Shown one piece after another: positions 45,250 to 54,768 of a stretch of DNA of 64,000 nt (its first letter is position 1; each line of letters opens with the position of its first letter). Where the stretch lies: assembly GCF_019511605.1 (NCBI RefSeq), contig NZ_JAEUAV010000020.1:1-64000 (forward strand). Reading direction: 5' to 3'. The position numbers and the translations under genes are program-made. Origin of the DNA: Paraburkholderia phenoliruptrix (lineage in GTDB: Bacteria > Pseudomonadota > Gammaproteobacteria > Burkholderiales > Burkholderiaceae). Below the pieces are notes generated by a model. The model saw only the letters and a program-made list of their open reading frames with translations. It was not told where the DNA came from and made no database searches.

Positions 45250-45726
45250 TCAAACGTAGCTAACCGCGATGATTTCGTACTCGCGCACGCCGCCGGGCGC
45301 CTGAACGGACGCGACGTCGCCCTCCGACTTGCCGATCAGCGCGCGCGCAATCGGCGAGCTGATGGAAATCAGGCCGTGGTCGATGTCCGCTTCGTCGTCG
45401 CCGACAATCTGATATTTGACCGATGCGCCCGAGTCCAGGTCTTCCAGTTCGACCGTTGCGCCGAATACCACGCGGCCGTCGGCTTCAACTTGCGACGGGT
45501 CGATCACCTGCGCGCCCGCGAGTTTCGATTCGATTTCGGCGATGCGGCCTTCGATAAAGCCCTGCTTTTCTTTCGCGGCATCGTATTCCGCGTTTTCGGA
45601 CAAATCGCCCTGTGCGCGCGCTTCCGCGATCGAGTTGATCACGGCGGGACGCTCAACGGATTTCAGTCTCTGCAATTCGTCGCGCAGCATGTCTGCGCCG
45701 CGCTTGGTCAATGGAATAGTGCTCAT
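45250..45726 (-). CDS. greA: Transcription elongation factor GreA
   Basis: 158-aa RNA polymerase-binding factor that rescues backtracked complexes by stimulating transcript cleavage. N-terminal coiled coil (about 1-75) with the acidic tip DLSENAEYDAAKEKQ, then the FKBP-like C-terminal domain with SISSPIARALIGK. The start at 45726 (MSTIPLTKRG) is the family start; the frame is open to 45894. A strong terminator lies between carB and greA, so greA needs its own promoter in 45727-45830. Confidence 0.97.
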   Translation of the reverse strand: MSTIPLTKRGADMLRDELQRLKSVERPAVINSIAEARAQGDLSENAEYDAAKEKQGFIEGRIAEIESKLAGAQVIDPSQVEADGRVVFGATVELEDLDSGASVKYQIVGDDEADIDHGLISISSPIARALIGKSEGDVASVQAPGGVREYEIIAVSYV

Positions 45727-45830
45727 CACAACTCTCGAGAAAACGCCGGGCCGCTCCAATCTTCCTGGCCCTTTTTGGGAATCTGGCGCAACAGCGGCAG
45801 ACAGGAGCACTGTGGAAGAAAAACGGCCGC

Positions 45831-45923
45831 AAAAAAAATCACCGCGGTTAAGTGCATTTCGCGGGGGCCGGCTGCCCGGGAAAACCCGGGTCACAGCACC
45901 TGCGAAACGCCGCTTAACCGCGG
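45831..45923 (-). terminator. Large nested hairpin terminator after carB
   Basis: Three nested perfect arms: 45842-45852 with 45913-45923 (CCGCGGTTAAG), 45857-45862 with 45902-45907 (TTTCGC), and 45875-45880 with 45885-45890 (CCCGGG, AAAA loop). On the minus strand it is followed within three nt by eight T (45831-45838). Far larger than a usual terminator. Confidence 0.85.
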
Positions 45924-45953
45924 CACTTACATCTAGGACAGGTATTCGAAGCC

Positions 45954-48900
45954 TTAGTTTAGGCGAGCGTGCAAGCCTTGTAAATCATAGACTTCGAGGT
46001 CCTTCAGGTAGCGCAGACCTTCGACGGCCGCGCGCGCGCCCGACATGGTCGTGTAGTACGTGACCTTGTTTGCCTGCGCGCTCATGCGGATGGAGCGCGA
46101 ATCGGCAATGGCGGCGCGGGTTTCGTCGACCGTGGTAAAGACCAGCGCGATTTCGCCGTTCTTGATCATGTCGACGATGTGCGGGCGGCCGTCCTTCACC
46201 TTGTTGACGACCTTCACCGGCACGCCCGCGGCTTCGATTGCCGCTGCCGTGCCCTTGGTGGCGACGATCGGATAGCCGAGCTCGTGCAGCATGCGCGCGA
46301 CTTCGACGGCCTTCGGCTTGTCGGCGTCCATCACGGTCAGCAGCACCGTGCCCGACTCCGGCAGACGCGAGCCCGCCGCGAGTTGCGACTTGAAGAGCGC
46401 CTCGCCGAAGGTGCGGCCCACACCCATCACTTCGCCGGTCGAACGCATTTCGGGTCCGAGCACCGGATCGACCGCCGGGAACTTGACGAACGGGAACACC
46501 GCTTCCTTCACGCTGAAATATGGCGGCTCGATTTCCTTCGTCACGCCTTGCTGCGCGAGCTTCTGGCCGACCATTGCGCGCGCTGCGATCTTCGCGAGCG
46601 GCAGGCTGGTTGCCTTCGACACGTATGGCACCGTGCGCGACGCGCGCGGGTTCACTTCGAGCACGTAGATGATGTCTTGTTTCGAGCCGTCCGCCTGAGG
46701 AACCTGCTGGATCGCGAACTGCACGTTCATCAGACCGACGACGTTGAGCGCCTTGGCCATTGCGCCAGTCTGACGCTTCAGTTCCGCCACGGTTTCCTTC
46801 GAGAGCGAATACGGCGGCAGCGAGCAAGCCGAGTCGCCCGAATGGACGCCCGCCTGTTCGATATGCTCCATTACGCCGCCGATGAACACCGCTTCGCCGT
46901 CCGAGATGCAGTCCACGTCGCATTCGATCGCGTCGTTCAGGAAGCGGTCGAGCAGCACCGGCGAATCGTTCGACACCTTCACGGCTTCGCGCATATAGCG
47001 CTCGAGGTCGCGCGGCTCGTGGACGATTTCCATCGCGCGGCCGCCCAGCACGTACGACGGACGCACCACCAGCGGATAGCCGATCTCGTCGGCGAGCTTC
47101 AGTGCCTCGTCTTCCGTGCGCGCCGTGCGGTTAGGCGGCTGACGCAGGCCGAGGTCCTGCAGCAGCTTCTGGAAACGCTCGCGGTCTTCGGCCGCGTCGA
47201 TCATGTCCGGCGACGTGCCGATGATAGGCACCCCGTTCGCTTCCAGATCGAGCGCGAGCTTCAGCGGCGTCTGGCCGCCGTACTGCACGATCACGCCGAC
47301 CGGCTTTTCCTTGTCGACGATTTCGAGCACGTCTTCGAGCGTGAGCGATTCGAAGTACAGGCGGTCTGACGTGTCGTAGTCGGTCGAAACGGTCTCGGGG
47401 TTGCAGTTGACCATGATCGTTTCGTAGCCGTCTTCGCGCATGGCGAGCGCGGCGTGCACGCAGCAGTAGTCGAACTCGATACCCTGGCCGATCCGGTTCG
47501 GGCCGCCGCCCAGCACCATGATCTTCTTGTTGTTCGTGGGATTCGCTTCGCACTCTTCCTCGTAGGTCGAGTACATGTACGCGGTCTTCGTCGCGAACTC
47601 GGCAGCGCAGGTGTCCACGCGCTTGTACACGGGACGCACGTTGAGCTCGATGCGGCGCGCGCGCACTTCGGCGGGCTTCGCACCCAGCAGCCTTGCAAGA
47701 CGGCGGTCCGAGAAGCCGCTTTGCTTCAGATACTTGAGCTCCTCCTTCGAGAGACTTGCCAGCGTGCGGCCGGCCAGCGCCTTCTCCTTCAGCACGATCT
47801 GCTCGATCTGCGCGAGGAACCACGGGTCGATCGACGTCTCTTCGAAAATTTCTTGCGCCGTCATACCAATGCGGAATGCGTCGCCTACGTACCAGATGCG
47901 GTCCGGGCCGGCTTCGCCGATCTCGCGGATGATCTCGTCGCGATTCGTGGTCTTTTCGTCCAGACCGTCGACGCCCACTTCGAGGCCGCGCAGCGCCTTC
48001 TGGAACGACTCCTGGAACGTGCGGCCGATCGCCATGACTTCGCCGACCGACTTCATTTGCGTGGTCAGGCGCGAATCGGCTTCGCGGAATTTCTCGAACG
48101 CGAAGCGCGGGATCTTCGTGACGACGTAGTCGATAGTCGGTTCGAACGAGGCCGGGGTCTGGCCGCCGGTGATTTCGTTCTTCAGCTCGTCGAGCGTATA
48201 GCCGACTGCCAGCTTGGCCGCGACTTTCGCGATCGGGAATCCGGTTGCCTTCGACGCGAGCGCGGACGAACGCGACACACGCGGGTTCATCTCGATCACG
48301 ATCATGCGGCCGTCTTTCGGATTGATCGAGAACTGCACGTTCGAGCCGCCGGTGTCCACGCCGATCTCGCGCAGCACCGCGAGCGACGCATTACGCAGCA
48401 CCTGGTATTCCTTGTCGGTAAGCGTTTGCGCCGGCGCGACGGTGATCGAGTCGCCGGTGTGGATGCCCATTGGGTCCAGGTTTTCGATCGAACAGACGAT
48501 GATGCAGTTGTCCTGTTTGTCGCGGACCACTTCCATCTCGTACTCTTTCCAGCCGAGCAGCGACTCTTCGATCAGCAGCTCACGCGTGGGCGACAGGTCG
48601 AGGCCGCGCTTGCAGATTTCCTCGAACTCTTCGCGGTTGTACGCGATGCCGCCGCCCGAACCGCCGAGCGTGAACGACGGCCGGATCACGACCGGATAGC
48701 CGCCGCTGCCGGTTTCCGCGGCGATGCGCGCGTGAACCTGCAGCGCTTCTTCCATGGAATGCGCGGTGCCCGACTTGGCCGAACCGAGGCCGATCTTCGT
48801 CATCGCGTCCTTGAACTTCTGGCGGTCTTCCGCCTTGTCGATGGCTTCCGGCGACGCGCCGATCAGCTCGACCTTGTACTTTTCGAGCACGCCCTGCGCG

Positions 48901-49208
48901 TGCAGATCGAGCGCGCAGTTCAGCGCGGTCTGCCCGCCCATGGTCGGCAGGATGGCGTCCGGACGCTCTTTCGCGATGATGCGCTCGACCACTTCCCACG
49001 TGATCGGCTCGATGTAGGTCACGTCGGCCGTGTTCGGGTCGGTCATGATCGTCGCCGGATTGCTGTTGACGAGAATGACCTTGTAGCCTTCCTCACGCAG
49101 CGCCTTGCATGCCTGCGCGCCCGAATAATCGAACTCGCACGCCTGGCCGATGATGATCGGGCCCGCGCCGATAATGAGGATGCTCTTGATGTCTGTCCGC
49201 TTGGGCAT
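45954..49208 (-). CDS. carB: Carbamoyl-phosphate synthase large chain
   Basis: 1084-aa subunit that makes carbamoyl phosphate from bicarbonate, ammonia and two ATP, feeding arginine and pyrimidine synthesis. Two homologous ATP-grasp halves: N-terminal carboxyphosphate half (PKRTDIKSILIIGAGPI..., to about 400) and carbamoyl half (about 560-935, with VLGGGPNRIGQGIEFDY), with an oligomerisation domain between and the C-terminal allosteric MGS domain (about 940-1084). Follows carA after 198 bp that shows no gene. Confidence 0.98.
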   Translation of the reverse strand: MPKRTDIKSILIIGAGPIIIGQACEFDYSGAQACKALREEGYKVILVNSNPATIMTDPNTADVTYIEPITWEVVERIIAKERPDAILPTMGGQTALNCALDLHAQGVLEKYKVELIGASPEAIDKAEDRQKFKDAMTKIGLGSAKSGTAHSMEEALQVHARIAAETGSGGYPVVIRPSFTLGGSGGGIAYNREEFEEICKRGLDLSPTRELLIEESLLGWKEYEMEVVRDKQDNCIIVCSIENLDPMGIHTGDSITVAPAQTLTDKEYQVLRNASLAVLREIGVDTGGSNVQFSINPKDGRMIVIEMNPRVSRSSALASKATGFPIAKVAAKLAVGYTLDELKNEITGGQTPASFEPTIDYVVTKIPRFAFEKFREADSRLTTQMKSVGEVMAIGRTFQESFQKALRGLEVGVDGLDEKTTNRDEIIREIGEAGPDRIWYVGDAFRIGMTAQEIFEETSIDPWFLAQIEQIVLKEKALAGRTLASLSKEELKYLKQSGFSDRRLARLLGAKPAEVRARRIELNVRPVYKRVDTCAAEFATKTAYMYSTYEEECEANPTNNKKIMVLGGGPNRIGQGIEFDYCCVHAALAMREDGYETIMVNCNPETVSTDYDTSDRLYFESLTLEDVLEIVDKEKPVGVIVQYGGQTPLKLALDLEANGVPIIGTSPDMIDAAEDRERFQKLLQDLGLRQPPNRTARTEDEALKLADEIGYPLVVRPSYVLGGRAMEIVHEPRDLERYMREAVKVSNDSPVLLDRFLNDAIECDVDCISDGEAVFIGGVMEHIEQAGVHSGDSACSLPPYSLSKETVAELKRQTGAMAKALNVVGLMNVQFAIQQVPQADGSKQDIIYVLEVNPRASRTVPYVSKATSLPLAKIAARAMVGQKLAQQGVTKEIEPPYFSVKEAVFPFVKFPAVDPVLGPEMRSTGEVMGVGRTFGEALFKSQLAAGSRLPESGTVLLTVMDADKPKAVEVARMLHELGYPIVATKGTAAAIEAAGVPVKVVNKVKDGRPHIVDMIKNGEIALVFTTVDETRAAIADSRSIRMSAQANKVTYYTTMSGARAAVEGLRYLKDLEVYDLQGLHARLN

Positions 49209-49406
49209 AACGCTCTCGCTAATGTATTCCTGTGTCGACCGGAGTCGGCGCTTCAGTGCCTTACTCCGGTCCCATGCAACCTGTTTGCCATTCTTTCCGT
49301 CGACGCGCGCCGCCCGTAACGGGTGCGTGGCGCGCGTTGGGTCACGCTGCTGTCGCCGGGCTGCCGCTTATGCGCGGTTAGCGCGCTCATGCACGCTCGT
49401 GCACGC

Positions 49407-50561
49407 TCATGCCGCTGCCGACTTGCCGGCCTTCTTCGCGTCCATCAATGCGGTGAAGCGGTCGAACAGATAGGCGATGTCGTGCGGACCCGGCGACGCT
49501 TCCGGGTGTCCCTGGAAGCAGAACGCCGGCTTGTCGGATAGCGCAAAGCCTTGCAGCGTGCCGTCGAACAGCGACACGTGCGTGACGCGTGCGTTGGCGG
49601 GCAGCGTGTCGGCGTCCACGGCAAAACCGTGGTTCTGCGAGGTGATCACCACGCGGCCGTCTTCCAGATCTTTCACCGGATGGTTGGCGCCGTGGTGGCC
49701 GGTCTTCATCTTGATGGTTTTTGCGCCGAGCGCGAGGCCCATGATCTGATGGCCAAGGCAAATACCGAACGTCGGAATGCCGCGCTCGATCAGCTCTTTG
49801 GTGGCGGCGATCGCGTAGTCGCACGGTTCCGGGTCGCCCGGGCCGTTCGACAGGAAAATGCCGTCCGGATTGAGCGCGAGCGCGTCAGCCGCCGAGGCTT
49901 GCGCGGGCAGCACGGTGACCTGGCAGCCGCGCTCAGCCAGCATGCGCAGGATGTTGTACTTCACGCCGTAGTCGAACGCGACCACGCGGTACTTCGGCGC
50001 GTTCTGCTTGCCGTAGCCTTCGCCCAGACGCCATTCGGTCTGCGTCCACTCGTAGGTCTCTTTCGTCGATACGACTTTCGCGAGGTCCATGCCCGCGAGG
50101 CCGGGGAACGAGCGTGCGAGCTCGACCGCCTTCGCTTCGTCGTCCGAACCGGCGAGGATTGCGCCGTTCTGTGCGCCCTTGTCGCGCAGAAGGCGCGTGA
50201 GCTTGCGGGTGTCGAGGCCGGCGATCGCGACCACGCCTTCGTCCTGCAGATACTGGGTGAGCGTGCGCTCCATGCGGAAGTTCGACGCGAGGACCGGCAA
50301 GTCGCGAATGATCAGCCCGGCGGCATGGACTTTCGTCGCCTCGACGTCTTCGGCATTTACGCCGACGTTGCCGATATGCGGATAAGTGAGGGTCACGATC
50401 TGGCGCGCGTAGCTCGGGTCCGTCAGGATTTCCTGATAGCCGGTGATAGCCGTGTTGAAGACGACTTCGCCGATGGTATGCCCGGGGGCGCCGATCGAAT
50501 AACCACGAAAGACCGTGCCGTCGGCGAGCGCGAGCAGAGCGGGAGAAAATGACGGCAACAC
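49407..50561 (-). CDS. carA: Carbamoyl-phosphate synthase small chain
   Basis: 384-aa glutaminase subunit that supplies ammonia to CarB. N-terminal domain starts LPSFSPALLALADGTVFRG; the class I amidotransferase triad has Cys268 in GICLGHQIMG and His/Glu in FQGHPEASPGPHD. The start codon is GTG at 50561 with AGGAG 6 nt upstream. Upstream 50562-51194 contains no gene, so the carA promoter should lie there. Confidence 0.97.
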   Translation of the reverse strand: MLPSFSPALLALADGTVFRGYSIGAPGHTIGEVVFNTAITGYQEILTDPSYARQIVTLTYPHIGNVGVNAEDVEATKVHAAGLIIRDLPVLASNFRMERTLTQYLQDEGVVAIAGLDTRKLTRLLRDKGAQNGAILAGSDDEAKAVELARSFPGLAGMDLAKVVSTKETYEWTQTEWRLGEGYGKQNAPKYRVVAFDYGVKYNILRMLAERGCQVTVLPAQASAADALALNPDGIFLSNGPGDPEPCDYAIAATKELIERGIPTFGICLGHQIMGLALGAKTIKMKTGHHGANHPVKDLEDGRVVITSQNHGFAVDADTLPANARVTHVSLFDGTLQGFALSDKPAFCFQGHPEASPGPHDIAYLFDRFTALMDAKKAGKSAAA

Positions 50562-51194
50562 GGGAGACTCCTTGGGGGAACACCCTGTTGCCGACCTGCC
50601 TATCCGGTTTGCGAGCCGCAGCGGACAGCATCACGAGATGCGCGCGCAGACTCGCTCGCGTACTGCCGTTGACGTCGCAAGGGGCGCGCGATGAGTCCAT
50701 TGTGTGGACGGATCGGCCAGGTGCGGGCCCTTCTTGCTACGCCAGTGGCGCGCGGCGGATGAACGGTATGGGAGAGGTAGGCGCTAGGGTGCGGGTTGAT
50801 AAGCTCAAACCTTGGAATTATAGCCTGAAACTGCCCTGCGCTCCAAATCCGAGATGGCTGCCGGGGCGCGCGGCGGCCCGCGCTGACCCGGCGAAAGCCT
50901 TACTGGAAGCGGCTCGCGCCGTGGCGCGAGACGATCTGCGCGAGCCGATTCGAGACAGCGCCGCACACCCGCCGCATGCCATCGTCCCCGCGGCGGGAAG
51001 TACCTACGCACGCCCGCGCCTGCTTCGCATAGGTGACACGAGCCTGCGGCAAAGCGATCATTTTTATACTCCGCGCAATGAAAAACGCCGTCGCACAGGG
51101 TGACGGCGTTCAAAAGCGAGTAAAGGTGCAGAGGGAGGTACGGAGGGCGCGGAGATTGTGCCCCGGCAGACACCTCAACCGGGACCGTGCCGCA
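50562..51194. other. Intergenic region between mltD and carA
   Basis: About 630 bp. The left-hand part (50562-51080) should hold the carA promoter, but I could not pick one safely; the open frames on both strands are Arg/Pro-rich and lack ribosome sites. The right-hand part contains the mltD terminator at 51081-51110. Confidence 0.6.
51081..51110 (-). terminator. Terminator of mltD
   Basis: AACGCCGTC (51084-51092) pairs with GACGGCGTT (51102-51110), loop 9 nt; on the minus strand the stem ends in a run of five T. About 85 bp beyond the mltD stop. Confidence 0.88.
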
Positions 51195-52865
51195 TCACTT
51201 GCTCTTCTTCGTGCTGGCCGTGCTCTTCGTTGCCTTGCTTGACGTGGAAGCCGACACCTTGGTCACCTTGCCCGTGGGCGCCGCAGCCGCTTTCGCTTTA
51301 CTCGACTTCGCGACCGGCTCGGACACCTTCACGACGGCCGAGTGGCCCCGCCCCTTCTTCGTGTCGTTGCGCGCTTCGCGCCTTGCGCCTCCCACGCGTG
51401 TGCCGATCTTCTGCACGCCGCCACCGTCTACGTTGGTCGCGATGCGCTCAGGCCCCGGTTCGCTCGGGACAGCCTTGCCGACCGGCACGTGCAGAACGAC
51501 AACCTGGCCGCGGGAGACGCTGTCGCGATGCGTGCGATTCCACGCCTTCAACTGGCCCACTGACACGCCATAACGCAGCGCGATAGCCGCCATGGACTGA
51601 TTGCGGCGCACGCGGATCAGCATTTTGCGGGTGTCGGGGACGTCCGGCTCCATCGCGAGCACGGCACTTTCCGCGACGTCGGCGCTGATGTCTTCGTCGT
51701 CGTCCGAACCGCGCGGCACGACGATGGTGGAACCGGGCTTCAGACGCATGCCGACCGGAATCTTGTTCACTTCCATCAGCGTGTCGGCGTCGACGCCGAT
51801 TTTTTGCGCGATGGCGGCCGGCGCGGAACGTTCGGTGACCGTGTACGTGGTCCACGACGACAGCGACCCCGAATACGTTTTCAGGTTGCGCTCGAACGCG
51901 CTGGCATTGTCGAACGGCAGCAGAATTTGCGGCTGCGTCGCACCTAGAATCACCGGCTTCCTGAAGGACGGGTTCAGCGAGCGGAATTCGTCGAGCGACA
52001 GATTGGCGAGCTTCGCGGCCATCTCCACGTCGATGTCGTGCGAGGTGGTGACCGTGACGAAATACGGGTGATTGGGAATGGAAGGCAGCGTGAGCCCATA
52101 CATTTGCGGGTTCATCACGATGTTCTTGACCGCCTGCAGCTTGGGCACGTAGTTGCGTGTTTCGTTCGGCATGCGCAGGCTCAGATAGTCGGTCGGCAAA
52201 CCGGCCGCTTCGTTGCGCGCGATGGCGCGCTGCACGTTGCCCTCGCCCCAGTTGTACGCGGCGAGCGCAAGCTGCCAGTCGCCGAACATGTCGTGCAGGC
52301 GAGAAAGGTAGTCAAGCGCGGCGCTGGTCGAGGCGAGCACGTCGCGGCGCTCGTCCTGCCACATGTTCTGCTTGAGGTTGTAGGTGCGGCCTGTGCCCGG
52401 CATGAACTGCCACATACCGGCCGCTTTCGCCACCGACAACGCCTGCGGGCTGTACGCAGATTCGATGAACGGCAGCAACGCGAGCTCGGTCGGCATATGG
52501 CGCGCCTCGAGTTCCTCGACGATGTGATACAGGTACTTCTGCGAGCGCTCGGTCATGCGCTGCACGTAGTCGGGACGCTGCGCATACCAGTTGGCCTGCA
52601 TGTCGACCAGATCGGTCTGCAGGTCGGGCATCTGGAATCCACGCCGAATACGGCCCCACAAATCGGCGTCCGCGCTCGTCAACTGCGTGACGGAGCCCTG
52701 GTCGACGTTAATGGTTTCTTTGGCGGTGGCTGTCTTGCGGAGTGCGTCGGCTACGGCTTGCTGGGTGGCGGGATTGGCTGCGGTGGTGGGGCTGACCGTC
52801 GTTGGCCCCTGGCTCGCGCAGGCGGCGAGCGTCAGGACCAGCAACGCACTAAAGATAAATCGCAT
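51195..52865 (-). CDS. mltD: Membrane-bound lytic transglycosylase D
   Basis: 556-aa outer-membrane lipoprotein that cleaves peptidoglycan glycan chains with formation of 1,6-anhydro ends. Lipobox LTLAAC (about residue 16). SLT domain about 120-270 with catalytic Glu135 in LLPFIESAYSP and GMWQFMPGTGRTYNL. Two LysM domains follow (about 330-385 and 410-460), then a Lys/Ser/Ala-rich tail ending STKKSK. Start 52865 is six codons inside the open frame, chosen for the signal peptide. Next to gloB as in E. coli. Confidence 0.95.
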   Translation of the reverse strand: MRFIFSALLVLTLAACASQGPTTVSPTTAANPATQQAVADALRKTATAKETINVDQGSVTQLTSADADLWGRIRRGFQMPDLQTDLVDMQANWYAQRPDYVQRMTERSQKYLYHIVEELEARHMPTELALLPFIESAYSPQALSVAKAAGMWQFMPGTGRTYNLKQNMWQDERRDVLASTSAALDYLSRLHDMFGDWQLALAAYNWGEGNVQRAIARNEAAGLPTDYLSLRMPNETRNYVPKLQAVKNIVMNPQMYGLTLPSIPNHPYFVTVTTSHDIDVEMAAKLANLSLDEFRSLNPSFRKPVILGATQPQILLPFDNASAFERNLKTYSGSLSSWTTYTVTERSAPAAIAQKIGVDADTLMEVNKIPVGMRLKPGSTIVVPRGSDDDEDISADVAESAVLAMEPDVPDTRKMLIRVRRNQSMAAIALRYGVSVGQLKAWNRTHRDSVSRGQVVVLHVPVGKAVPSEPGPERIATNVDGGGVQKIGTRVGGARREARNDTKKGRGHSAVVKVSEPVAKSSKAKAAAAPTGKVTKVSASTSSKATKSTASTKKSK

Positions 52866-53021
52866 GAACGTCTCGGCTTCCACAAGGACTGGAATTTGCA
52901 GCCGATAGTACGAAACCGCAACCTGTACGTCAATCGGAAATTGACAAAAAAATCAAGCAAATCTAGGGCTTGGCGAATTCTTCCGATTCTTCGCTTGAGG
53001 AAGACCCCAAAGCCGGTCCGG

Positions 53022-53813
53022 TTAGCGGAAGCGATTTTTCCATTCGCGCATCAACGTGAAGGCCGCCAGACGGTCGGAGACTTTCTCGTGCAACGCCTCC
53101 TGCAGCGCCGCCTGAACGGCCGGATCGCCCGCTCGCAGGAAAGGGTTGACCGCGCGTTCATGGGCGATGGTGGTGGGCAGCGTCGGCTGATTGCCGGCTC
53201 GCAAGTCGCTCGCCTTGTCGCGCCAGGCCTGCAGCTCCGGATTGTCCGGCTCGCAGGCGAGCGCGAAGCGGATGTTGGACAACGTGTACTCGTGTGCGCA
53301 ATGCACTTGCGTCGCGCCCGGCAGCGCGGCGAGCGAGTCGAGCGACGCCAGCATCTGGGCCGGCGTGCCCTCGAAGAGGCGGCCGCAGCCGCAGGCGAAC
53401 AGCGTGTCGCCACAAAACACGTGAGGTGTGCCGGCTAAGTCCGCCGCCTGAAAATAGGCAATGTGGCCGCTTGTGTGGCCGGGCACGTCGAGCACGCTGA
53501 ACTCCAGCGCAGGCTCTGCAATGTTCACCCGATCGCCATTTTTCAGACGCTGCGTGACATGCTCGATCGCCTCGCCGGCGGGCCCGTACACGGGGACGCC
53601 CTGGCCATTCAGCAGATCGGCTACCCCGCCGACATGGTCTTGATGATGGTGCGTGAGTAAAATAGCGCTCAGCCGCCATCCGCGTTTGGCCAGATAGGCG
53701 CGAACGGGGGCGGCCTCGCCCGGATCGACGACGACCGCATGACGTCCGTCGGAAACAACCCAGATGTAATTGTCTTCAAACGCCGGGACCGGTACGTACT
53801 CGAGCGCATTCAT
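53022..53813 (-). CDS. gloB: Hydroxyacylglutathione hydrolase (glyoxalase II)
   Basis: 263-aa metallo-beta-lactamase-fold enzyme that hydrolyses S-lactoylglutathione in methylglyoxal detoxification. Metal motif THHHQDHVGG (about residues 54-63), later metal His in VPGHTSGHI and CAHEYT, Asp in CGDTLF. C-terminal glutathione-binding helices end REWKNRFR. Starts only 19 bp from the divergent methyltransferase gene, so promoters overlap. Confidence 0.96.
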   Translation of the reverse strand: MNALEYVPVPAFEDNYIWVVSDGRHAVVVDPGEAAPVRAYLAKRGWRLSAILLTHHHQDHVGGVADLLNGQGVPVYGPAGEAIEHVTQRLKNGDRVNIAEPALEFSVLDVPGHTSGHIAYFQAADLAGTPHVFCGDTLFACGCGRLFEGTPAQMLASLDSLAALPGATQVHCAHEYTLSNIRFALACEPDNPELQAWRDKASDLRAGNQPTLPTTIAHERAVNPFLRAGDPAVQAALQEALHEKVSDRLAAFTLMREWKNRFR

Positions 53814-53832
53814 AGGCGACGCATTCTTTGAT

Positions 53833-54768
53833 ATGACTGACCGAGCGATTATAGACTGGCCCGCCTGGACGAATTCGCCGCCTGGCCGCTACGTGCTCGA
53901 GTGGGAACAGACCCAGCTCGACCGGGTGGTATCGGACGTTTTCGGTTACCACGCACTGCAGCTCGGCCTGCCGCAGCTCGACGCGTTGCGTGAGAATCGC
54001 ATGCCCTGCCGCGGGCTGGTGCTGGACGCCGCCAGCGGCGCGAGCGCGCCCTACAGTTTTCCGCGTTCGGCTGCGCACCCCGGCAACCCAGCGGGTAACA
54101 GCCTGAACGACGGGCTGAACAACGGGCTGAACAACGGCGCGAATGGTGGAATGAGCAACGGGGCGGGCCACGGCACGACCCACGGCCCCGCGCGCAATAC
54201 CTTCGCGCCGCTGCCCGCGCCTGGCGGGCGCAGCGCGGTCTGGTGCGATCTGCTCGACCTGCCTTTCGAGGCGCAGAGCGTCGATCTGATCGTGATGCCG
54301 CACACGCTCGAATTCACCAGCGACCCACACCGCCTGCTGCGGGAAGCCGAGCGCGTGCTCATGCCGGAAGGCCAACTGATCATTCTCGGCTTCAACTCGC
54401 TCTCGCTATGGGGCGCGCGGCAATCGGTCGGCAAGATGACCGGTCGGCCGTTCGTGCCGGCGGCCGTCGACCTGATCGCGTTCACACGCCTGAAAGACTG
54501 GATCAAGCTGCTCGGCTTCGACCTCGAACGCGGGCGCTTCGGCTGCTATCGCCCGCCGCTCGACAGCGAGCAGTGGCTCTCCCGCTACGCCTTCATGGAA
54601 GCCGCCGGCGACCGTTGGTGGCCCATCTTCGGCGCGACGTACATGATCAAGGCGATCAAGCGGGTGCGCGGCATGCGCCTCGTCGGGCCGCTGAAGGTGA
54701 AGAAACCCGTTCTCGCCGCAGGCCTCACGCCCGCCGCTACACCGAACACACGCAACCACACTCAATGA
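53833..54768 (+). CDS. YafS-like SAM-dependent methyltransferase with an Asn/Gly-rich insert
   Basis: 311 aa. The class I methyltransferase fold is seen in GLVLDAASGAS, CDLLDLPFEAQSVDLIVMPHTLEF and REAERVLMPEGQLIILGFNSLS. The target is unknown. After the first beta strand an insert of about 45 residues (about 82-126) is made of repeated LNNGLNNG-type units and Gly/Thr/His. Start 53833 (MTDRAIID) was preferred over 53770, which lies inside gloB. The gene order gloB-yafS-rnhA-dnaQ supports the identity. Its stop overlaps the rnhA start (ATGA). Confidence 0.82.
   Translation: MTDRAIIDWPAWTNSPPGRYVLEWEQTQLDRVVSDVFGYHALQLGLPQLDALRENRMPCRGLVLDAASGASAPYSFPRSAAHPGNPAGNSLNDGLNNGLNNGANGGMSNGAGHGTTHGPARNTFAPLPAPGGRSAVWCDLLDLPFEAQSVDLIVMPHTLEFTSDPHRLLREAERVLMPEGQLIILGFNSLSLWGARQSVGKMTGRPFVPAAVDLIAFTRLKDWIKLLGFDLERGRFGCYRPPLDSEQWLSRYAFMEAAGDRWWPIFGATYMIKAIKRVRGMRLVGPLKVKKPVLAAGLTPAATPNTRNHTQ
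54114..54180. repeat. Tandem GGGCTGAACAAC-type repeat in the methyltransferase gene
   Basis: Near-copies of GGGCTGAACAAC (54115-54138 and neighbours) with degenerate GGCGCGAATGGT continuation. The 12-bp period keeps the frame and yields the Asn-Gly-rich insert. Confidence 0.75.

Noticed and set aside
47454..49319. 621-codon open frame opposite carB
   Set aside because: Antisense shadow of carB; no domain or ribosome site.
50549..51173. Overlapping frames in the mltD-carA gap as genes
   Set aside because: Both strands give Arg/Pro-rich products without ribosome sites; the plus-strand frame even overlaps the carA start.
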